Source: Saprospiraceae bacterium (GTDB taxonomy: Bacteria > Bacteroidota > Bacteroidia > Chitinophagales > Saprospiraceae). Taken from it: a stretch of DNA of 64,000 bases. This document shows, piece by piece, positions 17,819 through 26,699 of this stretch. The notes beneath the pieces were generated by a model, which was given only the letters and a program-made list of their open reading frames with translations, ran no database searches and had not been told where the DNA came from. Position numbers and translations under genes: made by a program. The DNA lies in assembly GCA_016712145.1 (NCBI GenBank), contig JADJRO010000001.1, forward strand, positions 1,550,001 to 1,614,000, given 5' to 3'. Each line of letters opens with the position of its first letter. The first letter of the stretch is position 1.

Positions 17819-20553
17819 GGCAACCATTTGTCGTAGATCAAGGTTGGTATGTGGTCCAAATTACAACAGGAACTGGCTGCCAGGGAATTGATTCAATTTT
17901 TGTTGTCAAATCTTCTGATGTGCCCGATCTTTATATTTCAAATAATGACACCATTACATGTAGCAAACCAAGCATCCAAATAAATGGAGGAAGCAATACT
18001 ACAGGAGCTCAAATAAAATGGATTACACCTGTTGATACCATTTTTAACCAATCAAATATCACAGCCTCAGATTCTGGAAACTATACCTTAATTGTAACAG
18101 GGCCCAATGGATGTAGTGTCAATAAAGGCATCAACATATTTAAAGATGTTACAATCCCAAGTTTATTCGGATTTCCTGATACCTTAACCTGCACTAAAGA
18201 TAGCCTGATATTAAAACTTACGAGTTCGTCGGTTGAAACGATTTCCTGGACTGGACCCAATGGATTTGTCAGTCAACAATTGAATCCTGTTGTAAAAGAA
18301 AAAGGAACGTATCAACTAACTGTGACTGGATTTAATGGTTGCACGAATGCCATTGACATTGCGATTGCTGAAGACAAAGCTTTGCCCTCGCTACAAATTT
18401 CATGGGATACCTTAAATTGTATCCGCACGGCTGTTATTCCAAGTGTTACAGTAGATTCCAGTATCTCCAAATTCAATTGGTCTGGACCCGCAAACTTTAC
18501 TAGTTCACTAAAATATCCTTTGTTAACCACAGGGGGTAATTATATGCTCCAGATTACTGGATCAAATGGATGCACTCAAACTCAAACTATAAATATTATT
18601 GAAGATTTTGTAAAACCAAGTGCACAATTGGAAGCTGACACAATACAATGCAAAAGCACTGCATCCATCAGAGCACTAAACACGCCAGCCGGACTTCCAA
18701 TTCTATGGACAGGTCCTAATAATTTTGTTTCAAATCTTGTGAATCCCACCATAACAAAAAGTGGGTTTTATGTTTTGACAATTATCGGAACGAATGGTTG
18801 TGTTTTTACGGATTCAATTTTTGTATTTCAAAAGGATCAACTCCCTGACATATTTGCAAGTGATGATACATTAAGTTGCATTAAACAAAAATTAATAATT
18901 CGGGCGGGATCTGCAACACAAGGTGTACTTTTTGAATGGACAGGCCCGAATGGGTTCACTTCAAACATGGCACGACCAGAAATACAAGATTCCGGATTGT
19001 ATACATTGAAAGTAACCGATCCAAATGGTTGTGAGTCGATAAAGCAAATTTTCATTTCAAAATTTGCTGATATCCCTGTGCTTAACTTGATAGCCAGTAA
19101 TAATTTTATCAGTTGTAAAGACAGTACGGTCAATTTAAAAATCCAATCCACAAATCAAACTAAAACAATTAGTTGGATTGGACCAAATGGCTTTTCAGCA
19201 AATACGGACTCAATAGTGGCAATCGAACCAGGAACTTACAAGGTGGTTCTAACCAGTGATTTCGGTTGTATTGCTTCAGACAGCGTTTCGATTCAAGATA
19301 TTCGAAAACTTCCAACTTTTACTGTAGCTAATGATAGTTTAAATTGTAAACGCATTTCAATTAATTTAACGCTAAATAGCAACGATACCGATTTGAACTT
19401 TAATTGGAGTGGGCCGAATAATTTTAATAGTACACTTAAAAATCCTACAATACAGATGGGAGGTACTTATCTTGTAACGGTGACCAATTCTGCAGATTGT
19501 AAATTAATTAAAATGGTTCAAATCAGTATTGATACGATGACACCTGATTTAAGTCTTTCAGCCGATACGATCACATGTCTTAGAAACAGTGCGCCGGTTA
19601 AAGCTTCTTCCAGTTTGCAAGGATTTACTATGAAATGGACGGGACCAAATGGTTTCAATTATACGCTTCCTCAATTTGCAACAAAAATTCCAGGTCGTTA
19701 TTTCTGTACGATAACCAATCCACGAAGCGGTTGCAGCAATTCTAGCTTTATAGATATTCTGGAGGATACCAATAGAATTCAAAACGTTTCAACCCAAAGT
19801 GTTTCATCAAGTTGCAATCGAAATAATGGTAAATTGCTTATAAACCAAATTATAGGGGGAAAACTGCCCTATAAATATTCTCTTGATAATGGCGTTAATT
19901 TTATCAATGACATCTCTACAATCGATTTTGCTCCTGGAAATTATAACTTAATTGTAGAAGATGCAAATGGTTGTCAATTTAATGTGGCTTTTAACATTAT
20001 TGAAACAGGCGATGTTAGAATATTGGTTTCACCTAAAATTGAATTGCTCTTTGGATCTAAACAAACATTGAATTTAACGATCCTTTCAAATCCTATTGAT
20101 ATCAACAGCATCCTATGGACGCCTTCAGATCAATTATCTTGTTCTAACTGTCCGGATCCAGAGATTACAGCAAATCATGACGATTTAATAACTGTTACCG
20201 TTATTGATAAAAATGGATGTTCAGCAACAGCAACAATACAGGTAATCGTAAAAAAAGAGAGTAAGGTTTATTTTCCAAATGCCTTTTCTCCAAATGGTGA
20301 TAATATCAATGATTATTTTTATCCAATAGGCTTACCTTCAGATTCTCCGATAAATATTTTTAATATTTACGACCGTTGGAGTAATCTTGTATTTTCAAAA
20401 GAAAATTTTGTATTAAATTCAGAAAAAGATGGCTGGGGTGGCACTAGTGGATCACATGAAAAATTAAATCCGGGTGTTTTTATTTATATGGTAGAAATTC
20501 AAGAAGTGGATGGGCCTAAAATTTATACAGGTGACATCAGCTTAATCCAATAA
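17728..20553 (+). CDS. Ig-repeat adhesin copy 2, 3' part with type IX (CHU_C) sorting domain
   Basis: The continuation of the previous ORF in another frame; the true junction is at 17781-17785, so the first 18 or so residues from 17728 are not real. It contains repeats 4-12 (DTITC, DTLTC, DTLNC ... each with WxGPNGF and NGC), a SprB-like segment (SSSCNRNNGKLLINQIIGG), a CSNCPDPE segment and the C-terminal domain VYFPNAFSPNGDNINDYF ... YDRW ... NPGVFIYMVEI that directs type IX secretion. If the frame is restored the gene is 16142-20553, about 1470 residues, nearly identical in length and repeat number to copy 1. Without the restoration, the secretion signal and the sorting domain would be on separate polypeptides. 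Confidence 0.85.
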   Translation: MRNSIRTIKIAYRYQCNDFWTGPNGFNSNLRQPFVVDQGWYVVQITTGTGCQGIDSIFVVKSSDVPDLYISNNDTITCSKPSIQINGGSNTTGAQIKWITPVDTIFNQSNITASDSGNYTLIVTGPNGCSVNKGINIFKDVTIPSLFGFPDTLTCTKDSLILKLTSSSVETISWTGPNGFVSQQLNPVVKEKGTYQLTVTGFNGCTNAIDIAIAEDKALPSLQISWDTLNCIRTAVIPSVTVDSSISKFNWSGPANFTSSLKYPLLTTGGNYMLQITGSNGCTQTQTINIIEDFVKPSAQLEADTIQCKSTASIRALNTPAGLPILWTGPNNFVSNLVNPTITKSGFYVLTIIGTNGCVFTDSIFVFQKDQLPDIFASDDTLSCIKQKLIIRAGSATQGVLFEWTGPNGFTSNMARPEIQDSGLYTLKVTDPNGCESIKQIFISKFADIPVLNLIASNNFISCKDSTVNLKIQSTNQTKTISWIGPNGFSANTDSIVAIEPGTYKVVLTSDFGCIASDSVSIQDIRKLPTFTVANDSLNCKRISINLTLNSNDTDLNFNWSGPNNFNSTLKNPTIQMGGTYLVTVTNSADCKLIKMVQISIDTMTPDLSLSADTITCLRNSAPVKASSSLQGFTMKWTGPNGFNYTLPQFATKIPGRYFCTITNPRSGCSNSSFIDILEDTNRIQNVSTQSVSSSCNRNNGKLLINQIIGGKLPYKYSLDNGVNFINDISTIDFAPGNYNLIVEDANGCQFNVAFNIIETGDVRILVSPKIELLFGSKQTLNLTILSNPIDINSILWTPSDQLSCSNCPDPEITANHDDLITVTVIDKNGCSATATIQVIVKKESKVYFPNAFSPNGDNINDYFYPIGLPSDSPINIFNIYDRWSNLVFSKENFVLNSEKDGWGGTSGSHEKLNPGVFIYMVEIQEVDGPKIYTGDISLIQ

Positions 20554-20594
20554 TAAGCCTGTTAATAGCCTTATTTGTCTTATAATTTACATTT

Positions 20595-21230
20595 ATGAAT
20601 CAAAGGGATCTTGAACTTTATTGTGAAAGTCATACCCACCAGCCAGATGCTGTTTTGAATGAATTGGAACGACAAACCTATTTACAAACCATTGCTCCGC
20701 AAATGGTTTCCGGCAAAATGCAAGGTCGCTTACTCAGTCTGATTTCTAAACTAAGTAAACCTCAATACATACTTGAAATTGGTACATTTACATCTTACAG
20801 TGCATTGTGTTTGGCCGAAGGCTTAATACCAAATGGGGAATTGCATACTATTGAAATTACTGAAGATTATAGACATATCGTCACATCATTTGCTTCTAGG
20901 TCAAGCTATTTTTCTAAAATTCATTATCATTATGGTGATGCACTGAAGCTAATTCCTAATTTAAATTATTCCTGGGATCTCGTATTCCTTGATGCTGCCA
21001 AAAACAAATACTTGGAATTCCTTGATATTTTAGAAGAAACACTTAAACCAGGAGCCATTTTAATTGCAGATAATGTACTTTGGTATGGAAAAGTATTGGA
21101 TTCTGAAAAAGATGAAGAAACAAACACGCTGGATCTTTTTAATAAACGGTTACGGCAATCCCCTCTTTGGGAAACACAAATTTTAGCATTACGTGACGGA
21201 TTAAGTATTTCGATAAAACAAACAGGGTGA
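20595..21230 (+). CDS. SAM-dependent O-methyltransferase (caffeoyl-CoA OMT family)
   Basis: A 211-residue class I methyltransferase. EIGTFTSYSALCLAEGL is the SAM-binding motif I, ELHTIEITEDY motif II and DLVFLDAAKNKYLEF the metal-dependent catalytic segment with the Asp of motif IV; IADNVLWYGKV is the final conserved block of this family. It would methylate a catechol-like hydroxyl on a small molecule with Mg2+; the substrate is unknown. It is 41 bp after the adhesin and overlaps the next gene by 4 bp (GTGA). Confidence 0.88.
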   Translation: MNQRDLELYCESHTHQPDAVLNELERQTYLQTIAPQMVSGKMQGRLLSLISKLSKPQYILEIGTFTSYSALCLAEGLIPNGELHTIEITEDYRHIVTSFASRSSYFSKIHYHYGDALKLIPNLNYSWDLVFLDAAKNKYLEFLDILEETLKPGAILIADNVLWYGKVLDSEKDEETNTLDLFNKRLRQSPLWETQILALRDGLSISIKQTG

Positions 21231-22147
21231 GCGCTCAATTTCTTTCAAATAATGAATTGTACCCTGAACAGGTTTCAATGAAAATTAGTAACCATGGAAA
21301 TCTGGTACACCAAGCCTGGTATTTTAAACTGTTAATTAAAAATTGCTATTTAGTTGAACAAAATGGATGTATTGTTCTGGTTCCAGTAAAACAAAGTTTC
21401 ATCGGTATAAATGCATTTTTACCTCCAGGAGTTCAACGGTTGGATCCAATTTATACAAATCATGAAAATAATATTGAAAATAAATTATTAGAAATAATTA
21501 CTTCTAAAATTCCATGTGGAATTATTTCATGGTCTCAAAACATTAATTTATTACCAGCAGGATTTACTAAAGTGCAACGAAACAATTATATTCTTTACCT
21601 GCAACCTGAATATAAACACATTCGTCAAAATTACTCCTCAGGACTAAAAAACAGTTTGAATAAAAATAAGCACAGTGTCCTCTTCAGTATTGATGCATTC
21701 CAATTTGCTGAATTTTACTTGAATAACAGCAATAAAACAATCCCGGACGCTTATAAAAACGCGCAACTACTTTCAAGCCTCATTTCTACTTGCATTGAAA
21801 AACAACATGGATTTATTAAATATGTGATGGATAGTAAACAAAATCCAATTGCAATGGCCTTTTTTACCCATTTTAATAATCGGATCGTCTATTTATATTC
21901 TTGTTCCACATCGGAGGGTCGATCTGTAGATGCAATGCATGCAATTTTGGATCATACGATACATGCATATTCCGGAAAAGATATATACCTTGATTTTGAA
22001 GGGAGTATGATTCCAGGAATTGCAAAGTTTATACAAAGCTTTGGAGCTGCAATAGAACACTACTACTTATATACTTGGAATACGCATTGGATTTGCAAAA
22101 TCAAACTAGTTTTTAGAAATTGGTTAGGCCAATTTAGAAGAAATTAG
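21227..22147 (+). CDS. GNAT/FemAB-like hypothetical protein
   Basis: 306 residues with a GTG start overlapping the methyltransferase stop (GTGA). I do not recognise a named family with certainty. The layout, an N-terminal half with ILYLQPEYKHIRQNYSSGLKNSLNK and a C-terminal half with PIAMAFFTHFNNRIVYLYSCS followed by GKDIYLDFEGSMIPGIAKFIQSFGA, resembles the double-GNAT fold of FemAB/BioF2-like acyltransferases, where a substrate segment is followed by an acetyl-CoA- or aminoacyl-binding core. No signal peptide or membrane segment is seen. The 3' end overlaps the convergent barrel-protein gene by 14 bp. Confidence 0.6.
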   Translation: MSAQFLSNNELYPEQVSMKISNHGNLVHQAWYFKLLIKNCYLVEQNGCIVLVPVKQSFIGINAFLPPGVQRLDPIYTNHENNIENKLLEIITSKIPCGIISWSQNINLLPAGFTKVQRNNYILYLQPEYKHIRQNYSSGLKNSLNKNKHSVLFSIDAFQFAEFYLNNSNKTIPDAYKNAQLLSSLISTCIEKQHGFIKYVMDSKQNPIAMAFFTHFNNRIVYLYSCSTSEGRSVDAMHAILDHTIHAYSGKDIYLDFEGSMIPGIAKFIQSFGAAIEHYYLYTWNTHWICKIKLVFRNWLGQFRRN

Positions 22148-22619
22148 TGTATCCAAAGTGAATTTTTCCATTTGAAAAGCTAAGTGTCTGATCTTTAGAT
22201 TGTCCTAATGCATATTGTAAACTAAAATTACCACTTTTAGTTTGAAATTGAATACCCGTTCCAAAACCCATATTATAGGTCCACTCAAAAGCAGTTCCAA
22301 TTGATTGATTTAAATAAGCCATATCAACAAACAAATTAATAAAACTTGCTCGATCAAGGAAAAATCGATATTCAAGTGTTTGAATTAAATCATCAGAACT
22401 TTTAAAAAAATCTTCATCAAAACCGCGCAAATCTTTAAAGCCTCCAATTCTAAAAAGCTCATTTGACACCAGACTTCCAGATGCTAAAATGCTTTGGAGA
22501 TTTGTGCTCAACTTGAATGTGTGCCGTCGGCTCAATTTCAAATAGTAATCTAAATTTAATTGAATTAAAGCCTGATCCTGATTAATATTTAAACTATCGT
22601 ATTGCTGCTTTACATTCAA
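22134..22619 (-). CDS. Outer-membrane beta-barrel (Omp85/BamA-like) protein, 3' part
   Basis: 161 residues forming the C-terminal half of a barrel: alternating strands such as YYLKLSRRHTFKLSTNL, the IGGFKDLRGFDEDFF loop typical of Omp85/surface-antigen barrels (an RGF-type loop that packs inside the barrel) and a final strand ending IHFGYTNFF with a terminal aromatic, the usual barrel sorting signal. It reads in a different frame from the upstream ORF 22637-23929; adding one A to the coding-strand A5 run (plus-strand T5 at 22666-22670) joins the two as one protein. Confidence 0.8.
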   Translation of the reverse strand: MNVKQQYDSLNINQDQALIQLNLDYYLKLSRRHTFKLSTNLQSILASGSLVSNELFRIGGFKDLRGFDEDFFKSSDDLIQTLEYRFFLDRASFINLFVDMAYLNQSIGTAFEWTYNMGFGTGIQFQTKSGNFSLQYALGQSKDQTLSFSNGKIHFGYTNFF

Positions 22620-22636
22620 TGCATCTGAATTATAAG

Positions 22637-23929
22637 CTAATAAAATGCTACTTTCCTTAATCTTCTTTTTCCATATTGCAGATTTACACGAAATTGAAAT
22701 CCCTTAATAGGTAGGTTTATATTATCCAGACTGGTCCAATGATAGCTAAAGCCTCCAGAAAGATACCGGTAATCTAACTGCTCTGGCAATCGTTTGGTAC
22801 TAAGCAAACGCAAAGTATCCGGATTTAATAAGCTAGAAGAACGATAATTGAATGTTGCTTTGATTCCTTGATTGAATGCAATTGGATAGCTAATGCCTGA
22901 TTGATTATATAAATCAAAGTACTCTTCTCTATACTTGTATAAATTAATTAATTGGCTTACCCCTATCGGCAAATAGTTCAAATATGGAAATTCAAATCCC
23001 AAATTCAGCCGTGGAGATTGATCATTCAAATTTTCATACTTCATAAAAATACGTTCTGTCATACGAAAAGCATTATGCAATTCAAAACCACCTTCACCTG
23101 TGAGTCTGAATTTCCTGGAGCTTAAACCTGTTTCTGGACTAAATCCCAATATAAAGTCAAATCGATTTAATTTGTTTTTATCCAGATAAAGCCATACGAT
23201 TCCTTCATCTCCTAAAAATAAAACCCGTGGCTCACTGCTCAAATGCACTGCAGGTATATTCTTAAATACAAATGGGATATTTTCAACCAATTCTTGATTG
23301 TAAATTGATGCAGGAAAAATTCTGGTCAACCGATTTAATACAAAATCTCTTAAAGGCTTCTTGTTCCTTTGTTCTGTTTGCCTAAACTGGATTCTCGGAC
23401 CCAGGATCTTATTGATTTGATAATGGAGGGTATCATTTAAAACGCGAACGCCTTGCAATTCAATCTTACAAAATGGATATCCTAAGTTTGCCTGGTTTCG
23501 AACCCATGCATTCATCAAATTGACAAGATCCGCTGGCTGCAACTGAAAAAAACGCTTATTCGAAAAATTACCAACTATTGATTCTAAGCTATCCAATTCC
23601 GTTAGAGCCATTTTATATTGCGAACCCTTATAAAGTTTAGCATGAATCGGAGGATTTAAAAAAACTGAATCTTGACTTGCAAGCAAATGACCATCTTGCA
23701 ATTGCTTGAATATCCAATGTTCAATTTTTAATTTAAGTTCATGAGTATCCTTTACATTTGCAATTAGAAACGTATTGCTATCTGGTTTTTCCTGATTCGA
23801 CAAGTTAATATGATCTGTTTGAGAGATCCCAACGGCAATACCCGCATAGATAACCACTAACCAAATTAATATCTGGATGGGTGAAACCAATAGACCATAT
23901 CTCAATCCTGCTGGATTATACATACACAT
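22637..23929 (-). CDS. Outer-membrane beta-barrel (Omp85/BamA-like) protein, 5' part (frameshifted)
   Basis: 430 residues: a hydrophobic N-terminal signal (IQILIWLVVIYAGIAVGIS), POTRA-like periplasmic segment (LVNLMNAWVRNQANLGYPFCKIELQGVRV is the diagnostic 'x-x-Y-x-N-x-GYP' type, quoted only in part), and the first barrel strands. The 3' end FRVNLQYGKRRLRKVAFY is out of frame; with one more A the reading becomes GKKKIKESSILLAYNSD and continues into 22134-22619, for a total near 600 residues. The start overlaps hemW by 53 bp on the opposite strand; TTG at 23890 is a later alternative. Likely function is assembly or export of an outer-membrane component; the specific partner is unknown. Confidence 0.75.
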   Translation of the reverse strand: MCMYNPAGLRYGLLVSPIQILIWLVVIYAGIAVGISQTDHINLSNQEKPDSNTFLIANVKDTHELKLKIEHWIFKQLQDGHLLASQDSVFLNPPIHAKLYKGSQYKMALTELDSLESIVGNFSNKRFFQLQPADLVNLMNAWVRNQANLGYPFCKIELQGVRVLNDTLHYQINKILGPRIQFRQTEQRNKKPLRDFVLNRLTRIFPASIYNQELVENIPFVFKNIPAVHLSSEPRVLFLGDEGIVWLYLDKNKLNRFDFILGFSPETGLSSRKFRLTGEGGFELHNAFRMTERIFMKYENLNDQSPRLNLGFEFPYLNYLPIGVSQLINLYKYREEYFDLYNQSGISYPIAFNQGIKATFNYRSSSLLNPDTLRLLSTKRLPEQLDYRYLSGGFSYHWTSLDNINLPIKGFQFRVNLQYGKRRLRKVAFY

Positions 23930-25040
23930 TCCTTATTGTAAACGAAAATGCAGCTATTGTTGTTTTCATTTCTCCACGAATTTAAGTACACGAAACGAAT
24001 TAGTTCAAGCATTGCTTAAAGAAATAAAAATACGGGCTTCTAATCTACCTAATCATACCATCCATACCTTGTATTTCGGTGGAGGGACCCCCTCCTTATT
24101 TACTGAAACCGAGCTGTATGAAATTTTACACACCATAAAAGGCAATTACCAATTATTACCTGAAGTAGAAATAAGCATAGAAGCCAATCCAGATGATATT
24201 ACAAATGCTTATTCAACGAGTTTATTAAATCTGGGCTTCAATAGAATTAGTATCGGCATACAATCCTTTTTTGAAGAGGACTTGAAGTGGATGAATAGAT
24301 CACATACTGCCAATCAATCTCGGGATGCTATTGAAACTGTTATAAATGCTGGATTTACAAACCTGAGTATTGATTTGATGTATGGGCTTCCAAGCACAGA
24401 CCAAAATAGATGGAAATACAATCTGAATGAACTTATAAAATATAATATACCCCATTTTTCAGCTTATTCTTTGACACTGGAAGAACGCACATCGCTGCAT
24501 CATTTAGTTAATGAAAAAAAAATAACAATTCCACCTGATGAAGAAACGATTCGGCAGATGAATTATTTATTAGACTTTTGTGAATTAAATAATTATGAAG
24601 CTTATGAAATTTCAAACTTTAGCAAAACTGGGTTTCGCTCAAAACATAATAGTTCCTATTGGGAAGGGATTCCCTATCTTGGATTTGGCCCATCAGCACA
24701 TTCCTATATACACCCTTATAGAAGTTGGAATGTATCAAATAATAATGCTTATATCAAAGCATTAATCAGTGAGGAATCGTTTTCTATGCAAGAAAAATTA
24801 AATGCTAATGAACTTTACAACGAGTATATGATGCTGCAACTCCGCAGAATAGAAGGACTTGATTTAGAATATATAGCGAATCATTTTCCAGAGTTTTTAA
24901 CATATGCAGAAACCGCATTGCAAAAGCAGCTTAATTTAAAAAATATCCAATTCCTGAATGGTCGTTTTCAATTAACCCGTCAAGGAAAAACGATTGCAGA
25001 TTCTGTAAGTTCAGATTTGTTTGTAGTTAGAGATAAATAA
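23877..25040 (+). CDS. hemW: HemW-like radical SAM protein
   Basis: 387 residues, the normal length of HemW, a radical SAM haem chaperone often annotated as oxygen-independent coproporphyrinogen III oxidase. LYIHIPYCKRKCSYC carries the CX3CX2C cluster motif, LYFGGGTPSLF the GGGTPS motif, and ISIGIQSFFEEDLKWMNRSH and YGLP the following conserved blocks. The only ATG (23877) places 13 extra residues before the usual MAGxYxHIP start; the position of the usual Met is a Pro codon. The first 53 bp overlap the divergent barrel gene. Haem delivery fits with the HmuY/TonB haem genes 8 kb away but that link is only suggestive. Confidence 0.88.
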   Translation: MGETNRPYLNPAGLYIHIPYCKRKCSYCCFHFSTNLSTRNELVQALLKEIKIRASNLPNHTIHTLYFGGGTPSLFTETELYEILHTIKGNYQLLPEVEISIEANPDDITNAYSTSLLNLGFNRISIGIQSFFEEDLKWMNRSHTANQSRDAIETVINAGFTNLSIDLMYGLPSTDQNRWKYNLNELIKYNIPHFSAYSLTLEERTSLHHLVNEKKITIPPDEETIRQMNYLLDFCELNNYEAYEISNFSKTGFRSKHNSSYWEGIPYLGFGPSAHSYIHPYRSWNVSNNNAYIKALISEESFSMQEKLNANELYNEYMMLQLRRIEGLDLEYIANHFPEFLTYAETALQKQLNLKNIQFLNGRFQLTRQGKTIADSVSSDLFVVRDK

Positions 25041-25125
25041 TTACTATAATTTTATTATGTAACTTTATGTTGGTCTTATTTAGCAAGTACAATTTCGCAA
25101 TTATAAATTCGTAATTTAATTATAA

Positions 25126-25671
25126 ATGCCTTCAGCAATCGGTCATGCTATTTTCGCACTTAGTTTGAGTCCATTCAGACCCTTTAAAAACAAATTATTG
25201 CTCAGCCTAATTTTAGCAATGGTTTGTTCAACGATCCCGGATCTGGATGTGATTGGGTTTGAAGCAGGCATTCGTTATGGTTCGGTGTGGGGTCACAGGG
25301 GATTTTCACATTCCATTCTCTTTTCAATCATCACTGGAGTAGCTGTAAGTTATCTATTTTTTAACGATGAATGTGAAACTAAAATCGACCGCTTTTTAAT
25401 AAGTTTTTTCTTTTTTATAATCACCTTAAGTCATGGTTTATTGGATGCGATGACAGATGGAGGATTGGGAGTTGGTTTTTTTATTCCAGTTTACAACGAA
25501 CGTTTTTTCTTTCCAATTAGGCCAATACCTGTTTCGTCCATGCATATTGAAGCATTTTTTACAAGTTTCGGGTTTTCCATATTTAAACAAGAAATGAAGT
25601 TTATAGGGTTCGTTTCAGGATTTGTTTTGATTTCCGGATATTATTGGAGGAAATACTTTTTTAATAAATAA
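25126..25671 (+). CDS. YdjM-like membrane-bound metal-dependent hydrolase
   Basis: 181 residues with four hydrophobic segments (about 30-48, 63-80, 90-107, 150-170). The motifs AIGHAIFALSL at the start, CSTIPDLDVIGF and WGHRGFSHSILF, with conserved His and Asp residues, are those of the DUF457/YdjM family of inner-membrane predicted metal-dependent hydrolases. The substrate is not known. It stops 2 bp before the convergent galE stop. Confidence 0.85.
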   Translation: MPSAIGHAIFALSLSPFRPFKNKLLLSLILAMVCSTIPDLDVIGFEAGIRYGSVWGHRGFSHSILFSIITGVAVSYLFFNDECETKIDRFLISFFFFIITLSHGLLDAMTDGGLGVGFFIPVYNERFFFPIRPIPVSSMHIEAFFTSFGFSIFKQEMKFIGFVSGFVLISGYYWRKYFFNK

Positions 25672-25673
25672 AA

Positions 25674-26699
25674 TCAGGACATTCTGTTTTTTTCCCATTT
25701 CCAGGCAGATTCTAGAATCATATCAAGGTTTCTCGTAGGTTTCCAATCTAATAACTGAATAGCTTTTGTGTTATCCGCATAAATACTTTCAGTATCCCCT
25801 GGTCTTCTTGGGCCCATCTGATAATTCAATTTAACACCACTCAACAATTCAAAGGAATGAATCATTTCCAACACGCTATGACCTTTCCCAATTCCAAGAT
25901 TAAATGCATCAAAAGGTAAACCATCCGAATGATTCATTAAATAATTCAAGGCTTTAGTATGAGCATTTGCCAAATCCATTACATGAATATAATCCCGGAT
26001 ACAAGTTCCATCCGGCGTATTATAATTTGTTCCATGAACAATAAATTGATCGCGCTTTCCAATAGCGGTCTCAGTAATTACCGGTACCAGATTTAAAGCC
26101 GGATTTGTTGGTGCTTCTCCAATTAAAGCGGACTCATGAGCTCCAGCTGGATTGAAATACCTAAGTGAAATCGCTTTTTGATCAGGACCTGTAAACAAAT
26201 CTTGTAACATCCATTCGCCAATTTGTTTTGTCCTTCCATAGGGTGAAGTTGCTTCACCAAAAGCAGTCGCTTCTGTAACTGGTAAGTCGTTTGTTTGACC
26301 GTACACCGTGCATGATGATGAATAGATTAGATAAGGGATGCCTGCAAATTTCATCCATTTTAAAACTTCTATCAATCCACCTACATTGTTCTTATAATAA
26401 GTCAATGGATGTTGAACGGATTCACCCACTGCTTTTAATGCAGCAAAATGAATGATTCCCTGAATGTCCTTCTCTTTTGAAACGAACTCGCGCCAGGAAT
26501 TTTCAACAGACAGGTCAATTCTGTAATTAATAATTCGCTTACCTGTAATTTTTTGAATCCCATCCAATACAGCCTCCGAACTATTGGCCAATGAATCAAC
26601 AGAAATTACATCATATCCGGAATTCAACAGATCAATGATTGCATGACTCCCGATATACCCACATCCACCAGTAACCGCTATTTTTATTTTAGTATTCAT
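25674..26699 (-). CDS. galE: UDP-glucose 4-epimerase
   Basis: 341 residues, an SDR-family epimerase of standard length. VTGGCGYIGSHAIIDL (residues 9-24) is the NAD-binding GxxGxxG, SSSCTVYG supplies the catalytic Ser/Thr and SPYGRTKQIGE the YxxxK pair; RYFNPAGAHESALIGE and GTCIRDYIHVMDLA are GalE-specific. It interconverts UDP-glucose and UDP-galactose for surface glycans. The ATG overlaps the uvrC stop (ATGA), so it is translated from the uvrC transcript. Confidence 0.95.
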   Translation of the reverse strand: MNTKIKIAVTGGCGYIGSHAIIDLLNSGYDVISVDSLANSSEAVLDGIQKITGKRIINYRIDLSVENSWREFVSKEKDIQGIIHFAALKAVGESVQHPLTYYKNNVGGLIEVLKWMKFAGIPYLIYSSSCTVYGQTNDLPVTEATAFGEATSPYGRTKQIGEWMLQDLFTGPDQKAISLRYFNPAGAHESALIGEAPTNPALNLVPVITETAIGKRDQFIVHGTNYNTPDGTCIRDYIHVMDLANAHTKALNYLMNHSDGLPFDAFNLGIGKGHSVLEMIHSFELLSGVKLNYQMGPRRPGDTESIYADNTKAIQLLDWKPTRNLDMILESAWKWEKNRMS

